Source of the DNA: Paulownia fortunei
Lineage: Eukaryota; Streptophyta; Magnoliopsida; Lamiales; Paulowniaceae
Direction of reading: 5' to 3'
Assembly (NCBI GenBank): GCA_019321725.1
Contig: CM033116.1
Location: 17,117,420 to 17,181,419 of the forward strand
Length of the DNA stretch: 64,000 nt
Positions 1-13,457 of the stretch are shown piece by piece. The position numbers and the translations under genes were made by a program. Numbering within the stretch: the first letter of the stretch is position 1; each line of letters opens with the position of its first letter. The notes below the pieces were generated by a model. That model was not told the DNA's origin and searched no databases. It saw nothing but the letters and a program-made list of their open reading frames with translations.

Positions 1-1980
1 GTAATGTCTTTAGTGAGAGTATATGTAATTGGCCTCATAGAATGCTATTCGTTTAGAACCCAAAATGAAATTACAAATTAGTATGCCAATATTCTTACTT
101 TATAATATCATTATATACTACTTCTATATAATTATGTACTATATATATATATATATATATATGATAATTGATTGTTAATTCATTGCTGACAACACACGTG
201 CTTTTTGCTATTTATCGTCTCAATTTTAATCCATGGCCATCTCAACTCCGCCAATATTTCTTTCTTGGTCTAGCAAATTAGAGTACATTTTTAAACATAT
301 TATTTCTCTGTTATTTATTTTTTATTTTAGTCATTATGTGGATGTAAATACTTAATTCTATTATAAATTTGAGCTACCATTTCCCAGTGAATTGTATGTG
401 GCATCAAGTTTGGACATTTTAACAACAACAATATTTAATGGCGTATAGTTTTTGCAGTGAATAATTTGCAATGAATTTTGATGTGAAAATGTTACTGACT
501 TTAAAAACAAGATTTCTATCTTTATTCTTTCACATATTTAAATTTACACGACTGGTATGGAGTGGTTCATCTAGATTCCAGATTGATGATCACACGATGC
601 TTCATAAAATACAATCTATTAAATAAATTGATTCATAATTCATTATTTTGCATAGTATTCATCAGAAAAATTGAGTATTAATTGACTCAGAAAAAGTGAA
701 AATTATAAAACAATTCATTATTTTGTATAGTATTTATCAGAAAGATAATATTCCCCTCCTAATCACTTGAGACGAGAGACGAAATTGTTTGTTGTTAAGT
801 AACTTACACCTTAGGCTTTAAATGAACTATAACACACGAGAAACATCAATGTAATCAATAAAAATTTACCCAACGATCATCTTTCATATGTTAATATATA
901 AAACCCAATGTTTCATAGAACTCTGAATGGAGCATCTACCACCTGAAATCAAGAGGCTATTTCCATATCAGATCTCATTTTTAACTCTTCCAGTGATTTT
1001 ATTCCAATTCGCGTTCTTTTTCAGACAGTATTCTCCCTATGTACATTAAAGGTTTATAGATGTCTATTTTTATCTTCTAAATTTGGCTAACAATTGTAAA
1101 GGCAGATTGAGTTGTGTTGAAATCAAGAAGAAATCCTTCTGAGACAGAAAGGCATACCTTAGGCAGTCGGATAAGTAGACAACCTTCTGGCGTAAAAAAC
1201 TTCATTCAGAAGCATCTAATGCATACTTTTCTAGTCTGGATGTCTATAGGCATCATACCGAGCTTTGCAGAAACCCAGTGCTGTATGGATGAAGATATTG
1301 ATTGAGATCGTTCAAGTGCACAAAGAAGGATAATATAGCAGAACGAAGAGTTAAGAGGTAAGAAAGGGCACTTGTAACATGTTACTGTTTATATATTACA
1401 GCAGTTCCGTACCACAAGTTCTGCCTCCATTCAATAGGAATTACCAGTTTCCATTAGTTACTGCTCACCGTGATGCCACTCTCTTCTCCTACCTTAATGC
1501 TTCTCATTGAAGTACTTTGCAACCATCAATCTATTGCTTCTCACTGAAGTACTTCTCAGCCATCAACATTTGAACCACCATTGAAGACCTTCTTCAGCAG
1601 TCCAGAGACATATTCATATGATCAATCAGCTATTAGCGAAATCAGTTCCTGGAACCATTGACAAGTAAATTGACCTCGGCCGCGCCAGAAAAGATATCAG
1701 AACAAGCCTTGTCTAAGGCCAGCTGTTCCTATACAGCTCAAGGCATGTTGGCCAAGTTTCAGGAGGCCTCTGAGTAACATAGGAGAATTAGAAAAGAACA
1801 CGACCAAGATGCAACCAATAGCTTGTTGACCAAGTCAAGAATAGTAACCTAGTGCTGCACCAAAATGGACAAACAGGTGAAAAGAAGCTGCAATACATCA
1901 ATTAGCTAATCACAAGAGAACTGACAATCCATCTTCAACCTTGAAACTTGTCTTGGGAGGGGAACAAGGAAAAGTTGATT
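1..1980. other. AT-rich intergenic DNA, no gene recognised
   Basis: I see no supported gene here. The stretch is AT-rich with scattered stop codons in all frames, and the longest open frame (1114-1305, 63 codons) has no recognisable motif. A short AT dinucleotide run lies at 139-162. Part of the right side may be 3' flank of the minus-strand pseudouridine synthase gene. Confidence 0.6.
139..162. repeat. AT dinucleotide microsatellite
   Basis: About twelve uninterrupted AT units seen directly. A simple repeat with no further structure. Confidence 0.9.
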
Positions 1981-2016
1981 ATTCACTTATGGTGACACCC
2001 TTAATACCAAAGTGCA

Positions 2017-2022
2017 TTTATT
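2017..2022 (-). terminator. Candidate poly(A) signal of the pseudouridine synthase gene
   Basis: AATAAA read on the minus strand, about 100 bases past the TAA stop at 2123-2125. Placement fits a plant near-upstream element. A donor-like AAG|GTATG just after the stop (near 2114) would also allow a 3' UTR intron, so the true end is uncertain. Confidence 0.45.
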
Positions 2023-2122
2023 AAAAGGAAAACTGGGTAACAAATAAGCATGTCCACAAAAGATGGAATTGAATATATCATAAGTAACAAATTCAAATAA
2101 CAATTTGACATACCTTTGACAA

Positions 2123-5100
2123 TTACACCCCCATCTTTGTTCGACTCTCGAACTCCTCTTTCCACAACTTCCAAGCAATTCTGACTTCCTTTAATTGGCA
2201 TTCAGGGATACTGGTGTTTGCGTCCAATATTTCTACCCAGTCCTTCCAGGGGGACTTTAAAGGGTCTAAAAACATAGATAACTGAGGCAACATCACAGAA
2301 TGATAGAAATCATCAACCAACTTGAGGATTTCTTCTGATTCAACCAATGTCAACATTTCTGGCCTTGTAACATTGCCAGGTCTGTTTCTGATAACAAAAT
2401 TGTTACCCCTTAAAATCAGAACTTCAGATGGAGCAAGAGGTAAGACAATCCGGGAGAACTTGGACAGGGATAACTTCAAAATATCTCTTGGAAGTAAATT
2501 GCGCTTTATTGCAATAGCTGTTCCTACCATTTTGCGTATCTGATTGTATATTTTAAAACAAGTTAAGCACAAGTACAATGGCTAACCATCAAATGCACAA
2601 AAACACCACTTACATCCACATTTTTACTTCCCTTTAGGTATTGGGTCAGGTGGGTTGCTGGGGGAGGGGTAGTGGGGGGAAGGATTTCTTTCTATCTATA
2701 TCCCAAGCAGTGGAAACAGATCCTTCAAGCTTTTAATTCCTTCAATAAAAAAAAAAAAAAAAAAATCCCTATGTATTATAGTTTTGGCAATAGTAACACA
2801 AAGCTTGGCATCATGGATAAGAAAATGTATTTTGTTTTGTACTGTTATCATCACAACCAAAAAAAAAAGCAGATATGTGAGTATCAATAGATAATCTTAA
2901 AATGACACTAGAAATTGTATTCAAGATATTCACTGAATATGTTTCCTACACTTTATCCCAGTAGGTGCAATTCTTCTCAATCTCATTATTAACGAGTGCT
3001 TCAGATGAACCACTTGGTTTGTAATAGTCGCCGCCTCAGTTGCATCACAATTTGTATGTTAGACTGAACATCGACTCATTAAAACATAGCAAGATAACTA
3101 CGGCCATTAAATGAAAATACAAAAAACTTACCTGATGCAACATGAATGACTCTCCACAAATGGATATTTCTACATAATTCACACCAGACAACTGCTCCAA
3201 CTTTCCGCAACAACACTGAAAAATCTTTCTGAAATGTGAAGCACTAAGTCTGTCCTTCTCATCAGGTTCATGTAACCACCGAGCAAGTACAGGTAAAATG
3301 AGATTTTGTTCCTTCAAGTTGTCTTCATCTTCATCAAACACTGCAGCAGAAGTTCCATCAGAGCAGGGCAAAAGAAAATTATACTTCCTTTCCCCAAAAT
3401 CTGTCGCTAAAGATCCATTAGCTCCATTTATATCTTCTTCATCACTTCCTTCTGATTCATAGCCGCTTTGCACATTTGATGACATTGCACTCGTTGATAC
3501 AGAACCATTTCCAGAAGAGCCTCTCTGAGGAAACTGTTTTCTGTATTTAGATCGAACTGTAAAATTGTGAAATGGATGTTCCCCCTGAAACTCCACCCAA
3601 TGACACAGACTAGTTGAGAAAAGTGAATTTTTATTTCTCTCTTCAGACAATACAGTATCCATGAAGTCATATGATTGTAAGTTATGTGGATCTGCCTACT
3701 AATATAACTTCCTAGCTTATAACCCATAATTATATTTGCTTGTATTGATTCCAGAATATGGTGATGCAGAAGATCCATCATTTGCGTTAACAGAATGGCC
3801 TTCACAAAATCAATAACATATTATGACTTCTATGGAACTCCAGAAAAACAAAACTACTATGAAGAAATCAATCTCTATACAGCCTCAAGGCATAATGCAG
3901 TTAGTTCTAGAATACCCTAAGAGCAGAAACCGAACACCTAAAGGATAGAGAAGCTCTTCTAAGCATTAAACATACCTCAAAAGTGTTCAATATATCATTG
4001 AAATCTGATAAATGATGATCAACTTCACCAGCCGTAAAATTCTCTTTTACTCCAATAATTTCAGCAGGAAGAAGATATGAATATTTGCGTATGCTACATT
4101 CCCTTCGGGCATCAAAACTCCTGAAAGTAAGGTATGCAAATATTAAATAATTAGAAAAAAGGAATGGAAACAAGAAGCATCATAGGAAATTCTCCAATTT
4201 AATGCACAAAGAGAGGCAATAGCAGTAGTAGCATTAATTGCTTGTTGCAATGGAATATTTCAGCTAACTTTGTAACTAAAATAGACATGAGATGGAAAGA
4301 TACATAGATGGTGTATATACTGCTCCATACAATAGAGACAATAGCAACTGCTTGCAAAGTCTCGTTTCACATACTGATCTGTAAGGTTGTTACAGTGAAT
4401 GTATATCATAAAGTACGCATTGCATGTCACATGATACAGACACCTACTGGTTGGTGCTTTTTTCTTTTATCCGGAGGGGATCAGGGGGGAGGGGAATGTG
4501 GGTGCAGCGGGGATTGTTAAAAGATAAATGAAGAGAAAGTGCAACCATTTTGAAAAGAACTGGGTTTCTTTGGTTTTAGGAAGACCCAAGAGGCTAATCT
4601 CAGTCGAACATTATTAGAAACTAAAAATAGGCCACTGATACAACCTACTAATAAGTATTTAAACGAGAAAAAAACCACCAGCGTATGTTGCAAAATGCTC
4701 TGACGACTGACTTAAAGATTCATAATTAAATGACATTTTTTGAAAAAAAAAAAAGAAACACGAGAAATATTTTTACACAACATTAATTAAGAACAAATAA
4801 ATTGAGTAAAGAGCCATGAGCTGAATAGGCCTCCTAACCATTCCTGCACCAGTCCTCTCTTGGTGGGAAGAGAACTTGACATCGAGTTTCAGCTTTAAGC
4901 AATCTACTTCACCTAATCTTTCCCTATCCTTTTTTCTCTACAGACTTTCTAGTTTCTAAATCTGCATAGCAGCTTACATTGACATTGAAGTGACCTTCAA
5001 CTATTTTCAATTGTTACCCCCCATTTGTTCTGTAATTCTTCGAGGGAGCAAATTAAATAGCAAATGCCATCCTTCCTAAGAAGTAATACTACTACCATCT

Positions 5101-8100
5101 TTTTTACAACGTTCACATTGTTGTATTACATGACCTACCAAAAGTCATCCAACTATTTTTGAGTATACGTGTATATAGCGACATGGTCTATATCCATGCA
5201 CTTTTGAAGATAATAATATCATCAGGAAAGAGAATATAGAATGGCTTAGAGCTCGAAGAGGGCCCTTAGCAATTTTATCAAACATTGGGATGGCAATCCA
5301 CTCATCAGAGCTAATGCAAGTTCTCCTAACCATCAATGGCTGGCTTTTAACTGCTCAGATTGCATTTGTGGAGCTTAAGGTTTCATAAAGTACTCCCACA
5401 GCATCTAAAGCATTCTTCTTATGTTTTCAACTAGAGATCTATCATTACATGTTTCATCACAGCTCCTTTAATGACTCCTTGCATGTTTGTTATCAAACTT
5501 AAAAGCAGTGGTCTAATCACTGTCATCATCCACTCTCAAAGGACTTCAGCATCTTACATGGAGGGTTTATCCCAGTCAGTGACCAAGAATTTGCAGTAAT
5601 AATATCTCAATTAATGTTATAATCATTTACTGGTTTCTTATCCAAACCATGAAACCAATTTCATCATTCTCAGCTAAATTTTGCTTAAGACTGCCTCTGC
5701 TGTATGTTTGATTCAGACTGTTGGGAACCTTCTGGGATTCCAAATGAAACGTGCTGGCCCTCGAAGACTTCCACATGTGAAGCTGCACTTGCAACAGTGA
5801 AGAGCTTAAAAGTTTGCAACAACTCCACAATTGTTCACCTTAGCTCCCTCTCTTTGCCGCCTGTGTGGCATGCTCCTCCATGAGAAGCAATAGGAGCTGG
5901 GTGAATCCAGCAGAAAGAGCAACATCTATGCGCTTATACCACAATAGGTGCAGGGAAAATTATTATAAGCATACAAAAGATAAATAGGAGAAAGTTATTG
6001 TGGTTCTGCAAGGAATAGGCTTCTAAAGTTTTGGCACACAAAGCTCAAAAATACTAAAACAGAACACCAGCTACTGGCACAGCCTGATAATAGCAATTTA
6101 ACAGAGTAGAAAACAGTTTCTATCTCCATATATCAATGTACCAAAATGACCTCACCAAACCAAATTACTTGAAAATAACGTAACTAAAAGTAGCTAACTA
6201 AAGTAAAAGCAGAAAGAACCAACAGCGAACCTTTTACAAACAACTAATAAACAATGCCACCAAAAAACAAAGAGTTAAGTGGAAAAAGGCCTTCTAGTTT
6301 TTCCTACATCATCCCAACCCAAATACACAAAAAAAACCACATGCACACATATAACTGTGGGATAACCGAAAGTCAACATTCAAACACAGTACAGAAGAGT
6401 GGAGAAAGAAGACTTCCAGAAGGACTTCATTAACATAAATTGAGGTAAGTTTAATGAGAAACCACGAGAAAGTTCTAGTAATTTTTACCAAGCCTTTTCA
6501 GTGCTTTATTTTCATCCTAGATTATCCTGATTCAACATTACAAAGATATTGATGTTCACTCGATAAAGATATAATTGTGCTTGTACATAATACATATTTG
6601 CTTCATCCATAAATCTATTTTCATCCTCATGGTAGTAGTCTCAATAAGAATGCTTGTCCTTCATGTTCATAAATCATGATAGGAGTATCCCTTAACAATT
6701 TTATATGCATTGACAATGAGATTCATATCAATATAGAGCCAATTCCAATGAAGTTACTAGAGGGTCCCAATGGCATGCCTTAAGTATGAAAGAACATGTG
6801 AATTTACCAATTGTGGCTTGAGCTTTTACCATTTTGCTCATCCTTTCCACCCGATGCCAATCTAGGAAGTGTGTGTACGTTGCCCAAGTGAAGTTCTTTT
6901 GGCAAAGGGGAATTAAAAGAAACAATAATTAAAATCAAAATCAGAGGTACTATAACAAGCTAGAGCCCTTTGGGTCCTAAGGGAAGTGTTCTTGGTAATT
7001 TTAGATTTTTCATGGATTTGGTAGTACTCCTAAACATTAAAAGCTGGGATTATATTTTAATTTTTCTGATTTGCATCAGGGACATTACATATCAAATATC
7101 TTTGTCTAACATAGTATCAAAAGCCGAAAGAGAGGTCTTGGATTCAAGTCTCATTGTCACCCATTTACAAAACCGAAAAGGTCCCAACTTCTAGGCTTCA
7201 TGAAAGAGCACCGATTGCACATAAAGGGGCATGTTAGGGACGTGAATATTAGATGTCTCCCATCTACAAATTAAGCTTTTAGGTAAGGTAGTCATTCACT
7301 AATTTGCAATCCTAGGGAACCTAGGATGAGTTTTGAAAGAAATTTCCGAGTAGTTTCCCACTTTCGAAGCCTGCTGGTTGTCTTTTTATAAACAAGATAC
7401 ATTACAGTTATCCAAGCAATGGGCTAGTTTTATATAAAGGGTGCAGCTATTGAGAAGGGGCGTTAAGATAGTGTACATTAACTGAATACTCTCCATTTAT
7501 CCTATTCTCTCCTTTTCCCTTCTTTTTATTCTTCCTCTTCACTAATATGCCAATCATGGATAATATTCATAAGCACCTTGATCAGCCCAAAGTAATCCTT
7601 ATTGATCATCACGCAGATTTTACCCCAGAGTGCTAGCAAGCTATATTTACATGACCACCTGGTCATAGGCATTGAATTTATCTGGTCCTAGCCATATTTC
7701 AACATATTATTACTTTAAAACACACAGCAATCTCAAGAGCCCCCAAAACGCAATGAGCTAGAAATGTGAGCCCAAAGCTGGCAGCATGAGGTATAGAACA
7801 AGGCTTATATTTGCAAGGTCATAGCGTAGGAGTAGATGCCCTGCCCCTGCCTCATACTTTCTCAATTGTCATCCGCTACAGAGTTGTGTTGTTTTGTTTG
7901 TAGATTGTACTTTATGCCTCACAAAATGATTCTGCCCATAACACAGGAGTTGGTAATATTTCTATTAGGAAAGGTGGAAGCACAGAGCATATTTGAATCT
8001 CAATATATCAGGAGAGAGAATGGATTACAAAATTTAACACTTCTTAAAAAATTTTAATTCTTGGCTTCTTCTACTATGCTCTTGCACCAAAATATATAAC

Positions 8101-9270
8101 CTGTAAAACAGTTTTTCTAATTAAGATCAATAAATATGATTAAACATTCAAAATTAATGGTAAAAAAGGAAAAGAGAAGCTATAATAACTCTAACTTACT
8201 ATTCATTTGTACTTAATAAAATAACAAAAGTAAGCACGTGAACATGTAAGCACGCTCTATAAAATATACAGTAAACCTCTATAAATGAATATTGTTGGAA
8301 CTAAAAAAAATATTATTTTAAAGAGGTTGTTTATTTATCAACAAATGAATAAGTTATTGATCCACGAAAAGTTTTATGTTTTAATTACTTTTGTACATGT
8401 ACCTTTTCTTTTACTAAAATTCATGCAATCACAGAAAGATAATGGTATGTAGTCAAAAATTAATATGTGCACATAGAGAATTTAAAAAATTATCATGACA
8501 TTTTCAAAAAGAAATTAATTATTGTTATGTAAATGCATAGAAGCATAAAATTGTTATATACGTATATTTAACATGAAGATTAATAAGTACTTAGACATAC
8601 AATAAATGTAATTTTCAAATTTAATACCATGGAAGATGAAGTGTTTCAAGATATTTCAAGTGCATTGTAGAATATCAACTCTATAAACAGTCATTAATTT
8701 TTTTTAGACTCCAAATCGTTGAGTTTTCATCTTTTTTCTTCATGGTTTCTCATTTGAAAGGAGTAAAAAAAAACTACATTGGCACGTGAGATATGGAGAG
8801 CATTGTGAGAGTAAAAATGAGCATTCCTCTTCAAGTCAAGAAAAAAAATATTTAATGTTATGAATTATATATGTTTTTTTTGGATATTTTAATTTATATT
8901 TTCGTTGGCTCTAACGGATTTGAAAAAAATAAATTATCTTATGCATTTAGCAATATTATTAATTTAGTACATTGGCCCGAGTCGAGACCAAAAGTTTTTA
9001 TTATTTAAGCAAGGTTATTAATTTATCGAACATTCATTTATCGACATTTTTTTGTAGAATTTGATACACATAAACCTCCAAGAGCATTAATGGAGGCGGA
9101 ATTAGCAAATGTTCCTTGAAGAATTGGTCCTACAGATGTTATTTTCAATCAAAAAAGGGGTTTTAACAATAATTGGTTACTAGATTTTTTAGGCAAAAGC
9201 GTTTTTCAACTTTTCTTCTTTCAGCCAACATGTGTATGTTCAGAGTTTGAGACACACACAAACACACACA

Positions 9271-9319
<49 letters not shown>

Positions 9320-10883
9320 CAATATTGGGGATATAAAAAAGACACGGACATTGTAGAGAAGTCTACCTTTGTGAAGGTAAGATGCTGAAAACTCTTATGT
9401 TTTCGGGAAGATAAGAATTAACATAACTAGCAAGAGCAAAGCCATTGGGATCATTGTTCCAAGCAAATTCTGGGATCTCCAATTTTAAAGATATCATGGT
9501 AGCCAGTGAATGAACCTGGATGCATGACAAATATGGCATCTGATGAACAAAGTTGCTCAGAAATACATATGCCAGAAACCTATTTAGTAGAATAACATAC
9601 AATAGTGACTATGAAGCTTACCCCTTTATCCGTCCGGCTACTTCTTGCCCACCCAATTTTGTGCAAATCCCCAAAATTGCTATCTCTAATTCCACCCGCT
9701 TTAAAAATAGCCTTTTCTAATTCACCTTCAATGGCTACACAAGAAAATTACGGTGCTTTAGCAAAATCTTATTTAATGCTAGCTTGACTCATGTAAATTC
9801 AATACAGCCGATAATTCTTTTGCTGTTGGAAAGGCAGAGATTTCGAGAAAATATGAGCGTGCCAATAGATCAAAATCAAATTGACGCTCTATTTTTCAAA
9901 TAAAGTTTAATGAATCACTTTCCGTGCAATATATGAACAGACAGACCCTCAACATAAGGTGTCAGTAAACAATAACTAAGAATCATATGTCCCATTTGGG
10001 GAAAGAGGAGTTTACAAGTCAAAACTATGATATCTACTGAACACTTCTAGAAGTAAAAGAAGACAATGGTTTACTGGAAACAGAAAGGGACCAGATGGAG
10101 AAACCAACATATGGGCGGTGTCTCATCTGGAAACAAAAACACCATACAATCCATGTTCGCAAAAAGTGAAAACTTATCCTGAATATTCTCCATTTTTTGC
10201 AATATTGGAGGGAAACAAGAATGTAATAGCACTCCATAGAAGAAAATATCAGTATATCCTTTACTTAAATCTTTAATCCAAATTACTAAACAGAAATGAA
10301 AATCACATCATCAAATTCTTTCATTCCTAGCTCCCTTTCTCAACCAATAAACAACCACTGTAACAAAAAAAAGAAAAAAAATGCTTCCCACAAATTAATT
10401 ACGAAAAAAAATGGAAATGACAACAAAAGCAAAGAAATCAAAAAAGAGGGGAACAAAAAAGATATCTCACTGGATAGTGCATGTTCATCTCTCTGAATTT
10501 GCAACCCTGCCACGACATCAGAACAAAATCCATCAGGCCCAAAAACAAAAAAAAAGAACAGAAAATGGAGTTCTACAAGAATAAACAACAAGAATAATTG
10601 AAACAAAAAACATATGTGCGCGTAGAAAGAACGAACCTCGATAGTCGGAACCAACGTAGCCAACGCGCATTACGACTTTCTTCTTGCGAAAAGGTTCCCA
10701 TTTGTGTGCTGTCTCCGAAGGGCTCACTTGGGTAGTGGTGGTGGCGGCGGAACATGAAGTGGAAAAGCGGAGGATAAATACTTTCAAAGGCTTGCAGTTG
10801 CTGGGGTTTTTGAAGCGGTGGTTTGTTGTTAATGGAGTAACCCACCATGGGGAAACTGGGATTCGTAGAAAGGAAACAGCCAT
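2123..10883 (-). CDS. tRNA pseudouridine synthase, TruA/PUS1 family (7 exons)
   Basis: Predicted enzyme that isomerises uridine to pseudouridine in tRNA. Coding exons on the minus strand are 10883-10637, 10506-10471, 9734-9622, 9515-9367, 4120-3976, 3584-3132 and 2539-2123. They join in frame with GT/AG borders to 519 codons. The family signature is clear: [10 protein letters not shown] near residue 75, the catalytic-loop motif [10 protein letters not shown] with catalytic Asp at residue 130, [10 protein letters not shown] in exon 5, [12 protein letters not shown] at the start of exon 6, and QIRKMVGTA at the exon 6/7 join. An acidic Ser-rich insertion follows FHNFTVR. The first ~55 residues are rich in Ser, Thr and Arg with few acidic residues, which suggests organelle targeting (inference). 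I chose the ATG at 10883; an in-frame ATG at 10925 would add 14 residues. All key motifs are intact, so the gene looks functional despite a 5.2 kb fourth intron. Confidence 0.9.
7112..7260 (+). mobile_element. Possible TRIM-type LTR retroelement scrap
   Basis: A decayed primer-binding-like word (TAGTATCAAAAGCC, compare TGGTATCAGAGCC) at 7112-7125 is followed about 100 bases later by a purine tract AAAGGGG and TGTTAGGG at 7232. This is the layout of the tiny internal region of a terminal-repeat retrotransposon in miniature. No matching LTR pair could be confirmed by eye, so this remains tentative. Confidence 0.35.
8267..9056. mobile_element. MITE-like non-autonomous DNA transposon
   Basis: The left end TACAGTAAACCTCTATAAAT and the right end (ATTCATTTATCGAC...TTTTTTTGTA) are imperfect inverted repeats. 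Subterminal ATTTATC words recur at both ends. The interior holds the phrases TCGTTGGCTCTAAC and GGCCCGAGTCGAGACC, which I recall from a widespread plant MITE family; I cannot name its superfamily with certainty. It has no coding capacity. It lies inside intron 4 of the pseudouridine synthase gene. Confidence 0.5.
9252..9316. repeat. Compound AC/GA microsatellite
   Basis: An AC-type run (9252-9272) passes directly into a GA run (9274-9316) of about 21 units. It lies in intron 4 of the minus-strand gene, where it reads as a CT/GT tract about 50 to 115 bases inside the 5' splice site. Confidence 0.9.
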
Positions 10884-10925
10884 GCTAGTGAAACTTTGGA
10901 GATGAGTTGCTTCCAAAAGCCACAT

Positions 10926-12711
10926 CGTCCCTTGTTTGATTCATCAGCTATGCCTGCCTTTCAGAAATCGTATGTTAGCAACTAGTTTTGCGCTTTTTCT
11001 CGTTGGCTGGGGCTACTGTTGGGCTGTTAATCGAGCTTTGGTTCAATTTAAGGTGGAGCAAACCCAAAATATTTTTAAAATTAAATTGAACGACTATAAA
11101 TTCAAACTCGACTTACAATTTATTTCTGAGTAAAATTCTATCCAACCATCATTCCAATTATACCTACGACTCCTATTGACTCCCTGGATTTTCTATGTTC
11201 GTTTTAGAATAATGTTTTATTTATTCTCATAAAAGAATCTATAAATTCTTCTCTTTGTTCCTTTGTATGGATATCAGATTTCTGCTCCAAAAGATAAAGT
11301 GCAGTTCAGCATTTTTTATATTTATATTTTACTTATATAAAAAGTAATGTGTGCTAAAGTCGGTTTACGTATGAACACTAGATTTTATCTTTTTTTTTTT
11401 ATGGGTTCAAATCTACTGTGTTATAGTGGCCTTCTTGGCCCATTAGCTCAATCAATCTAAGCTCAGTTATGAGGGTATTTGATTGAATTTTTTATAGGTC
11501 TAAGGCCCACAGAATTGTTGTATTAGACCTTAAGCTGATATGATGATTTCACTTAGTTTGGATGGGCTCTACGATAATTGACTTGGATAGATTTGAGTTG
11601 GTCAACTCAACTTTATGTCATGCGAAAAACTAACAGCACTTAAGAAGAGTCTGACTCTATTTCTGCTAAGTGATAATGATGCAATTATCTTGGAATATCC
11701 CTACTATATAATATCTTTATATATCTTAAGATACGTTCTAGATGATAATACAAGCCTTACATACAACATTCTTTATTCCTAATTACTCTTATCGATCTCT
11801 TGCTAACTTAAGTATTGTAGAGTTTTCGTTGATCAACCCCAATGCCTCTAACCCCTTGTTTTGTAGGCTAATTGGATTGAAGTTCATGAGTCTTGCAATC
11901 AATCTCGTGATTCTTGGTTCGTACTAATTTTGGTACGCACCATGAAGAGTTAATAAATTTTTTGTCTTACTTCCTTTGTACCTCGTGAGGCTTGAAATAA
12001 CACACTTTAGAACTAGTAAAATTTGATATAAGTGAATTATCGTTGTAGTTGATACTTATTTAAGTTTTCATTTTCCTAACTTCAACATCAAGTGGATTTG
12101 AATCTCTCTAAAAAATAATTAGGGATATTATTTGTGCTTCCATCATAGGTGAACATTTAGATTATTTATTCATCCAATTGGAATTTTGTTTGTGATATTT
12201 ATTTTTTTAAAGAGCCTAAATAATGCTAAACCTCGAGAAAATAAACTTAGAGATGGAGGCTGCAATTGGATGCCCTACTCATCTTGTAAATGTATCTCAT
12301 GACAATTTTTTTAGAAATGTGTTTGTTTGGTATTTCTTAACAAAACTATTCCACAACTCTTGCTTACCATAAACAATGTTATCAAAATTGGTTTGAAAGT
12401 CAAATCAAAAAATTAATTGGGATTGAGTCACTGGTCAAACTAATTTGACCATTTTAAAAAAATCATTTGACACCACCCCCAACACACACACACATATATA
12501 CACTATTTTTTGTTGATAAAAGAAAGAGAAAAACGTAAAATATTATTTTTACAAATAGTTTTTATAATCAAAGTCAACTAAATAAAATAATAAAAAAATA
12601 TAAATAACATACAAAAAAAATAAAAAAATAAATTTCAAATAAGCTATGATGTAATAAAAATATTGTATTTATGTATAAAATTATTTTTTAAAATTAAGAT
12701 ATGTTGCAGTA
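10926..12711. other. Intergenic DNA upstream of the pseudouridine synthase gene
   Basis: AT-rich sequence with no supported gene. It should contain the promoter of the minus-strand gene next to 10925, but I cannot point to a convincing TATA box. Short CA and A/T simple tracts occur near 12480-12700. Confidence 0.5.
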
Positions 12712-13457
12712 ATGACTTGTTGTTAGCCCGCTTGCGTGTTAGTAGGCGACGAGTGATGGTATGGTGAGGCATTACATTTGGGCTAAGTGTTGGTATCATG
12801 ACAGGGGCTGCTTGGCTGCACATAGCACATTGAAATAAGGGTATTTGACAACTTTGAGGTTTTCAGTATGTGTTGGTGCAGTGTTAACTTGTGACTTGGT
12901 GATCAATCGGGTGATTGCAGACAGTGCACGACAGACGGGCAACACAAAGGGCATGCCAACGTTGGGCACACATTAGGTGGTCTGAAACACGATTTAAGTT
13001 AGGACTTTAGAATGAAGTATATATCACAAGGAACATGTAGGAACAAATAGTGGCTAGAATGGATGCCGAGAAGTTGAAATAAGGGGGTGTAATTCCTCAA
13101 CTTTTCAATATCTACTATTGTCACGAGGAAAATTATTTTTAAGCTATTATAGTGGGAAGGGTCCTTGGAGGCCCTTTCTGCTTGATGGTCCTTAGGCCTC
13201 AGCTATGGCTTAACATGACTTGGTGGGGTGCACCATGGCTTGGCTCGGGTACCATCTTAGGTCGACCAGACCCACAAGTGGATCAACTGGATCCGTCGGA
13301 TGGTAGTGATGGTTGCTAGGCATGCATAGACAGGTTGTGTCATGCATGGCATGTAACCATTGAGTGAGTTATTGGTTGAAGTTATGGGCATTGGTTGTTG
13401 CTTGCTACATGTTGGCTAGGCGTGCCGAAATTTGCTAGCTTAGTTGTTGGGCATGTG
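12712..13457 (+). repeat. Left part of a Ty3/gypsy LTR
   Basis: Composition changes sharply here to GC-richer sequence with many GGCATG and TTGGGC words. The same texture resumes at 15254 after the solo LTR insertion. Together the two parts (about 1.57 kb) lead into a primer-binding-like site and a gypsy gag start, so I read them as one LTR. The left boundary is estimated from the composition change and a TGTTGTTAGCCC start. Confidence 0.5.
13453..13457. repeat. Target site duplication ATGTG, left copy
   Basis: An identical ATGTG occurs at 15249-15253, directly after the CA end of the inserted LTR. Confidence 0.8.

Larger units (their letters stand above)
4121..9366 (-). other. Intron 4 of the pseudouridine synthase gene, 5.2 kb
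   Basis: The donor follows CAAAG at 9367 and the acceptor TTTCAG ends at 4121. The exons on either side keep frame by splitting an Arg codon 2+1. The intron is more than six times longer than any other in the gene. It holds a MITE-like element (8267-9056), an AC/GA microsatellite (9252-9316) and a short PBS/PPT-like retroelement scrap (7112-7260). I see no other gene in it on either strand. Confidence 0.85.

Noticed and set aside
6970..7194. 74-codon open frame in intron 4
   Set aside because: Coincides with the retroelement-like PBS region; no protein similarity recognised.
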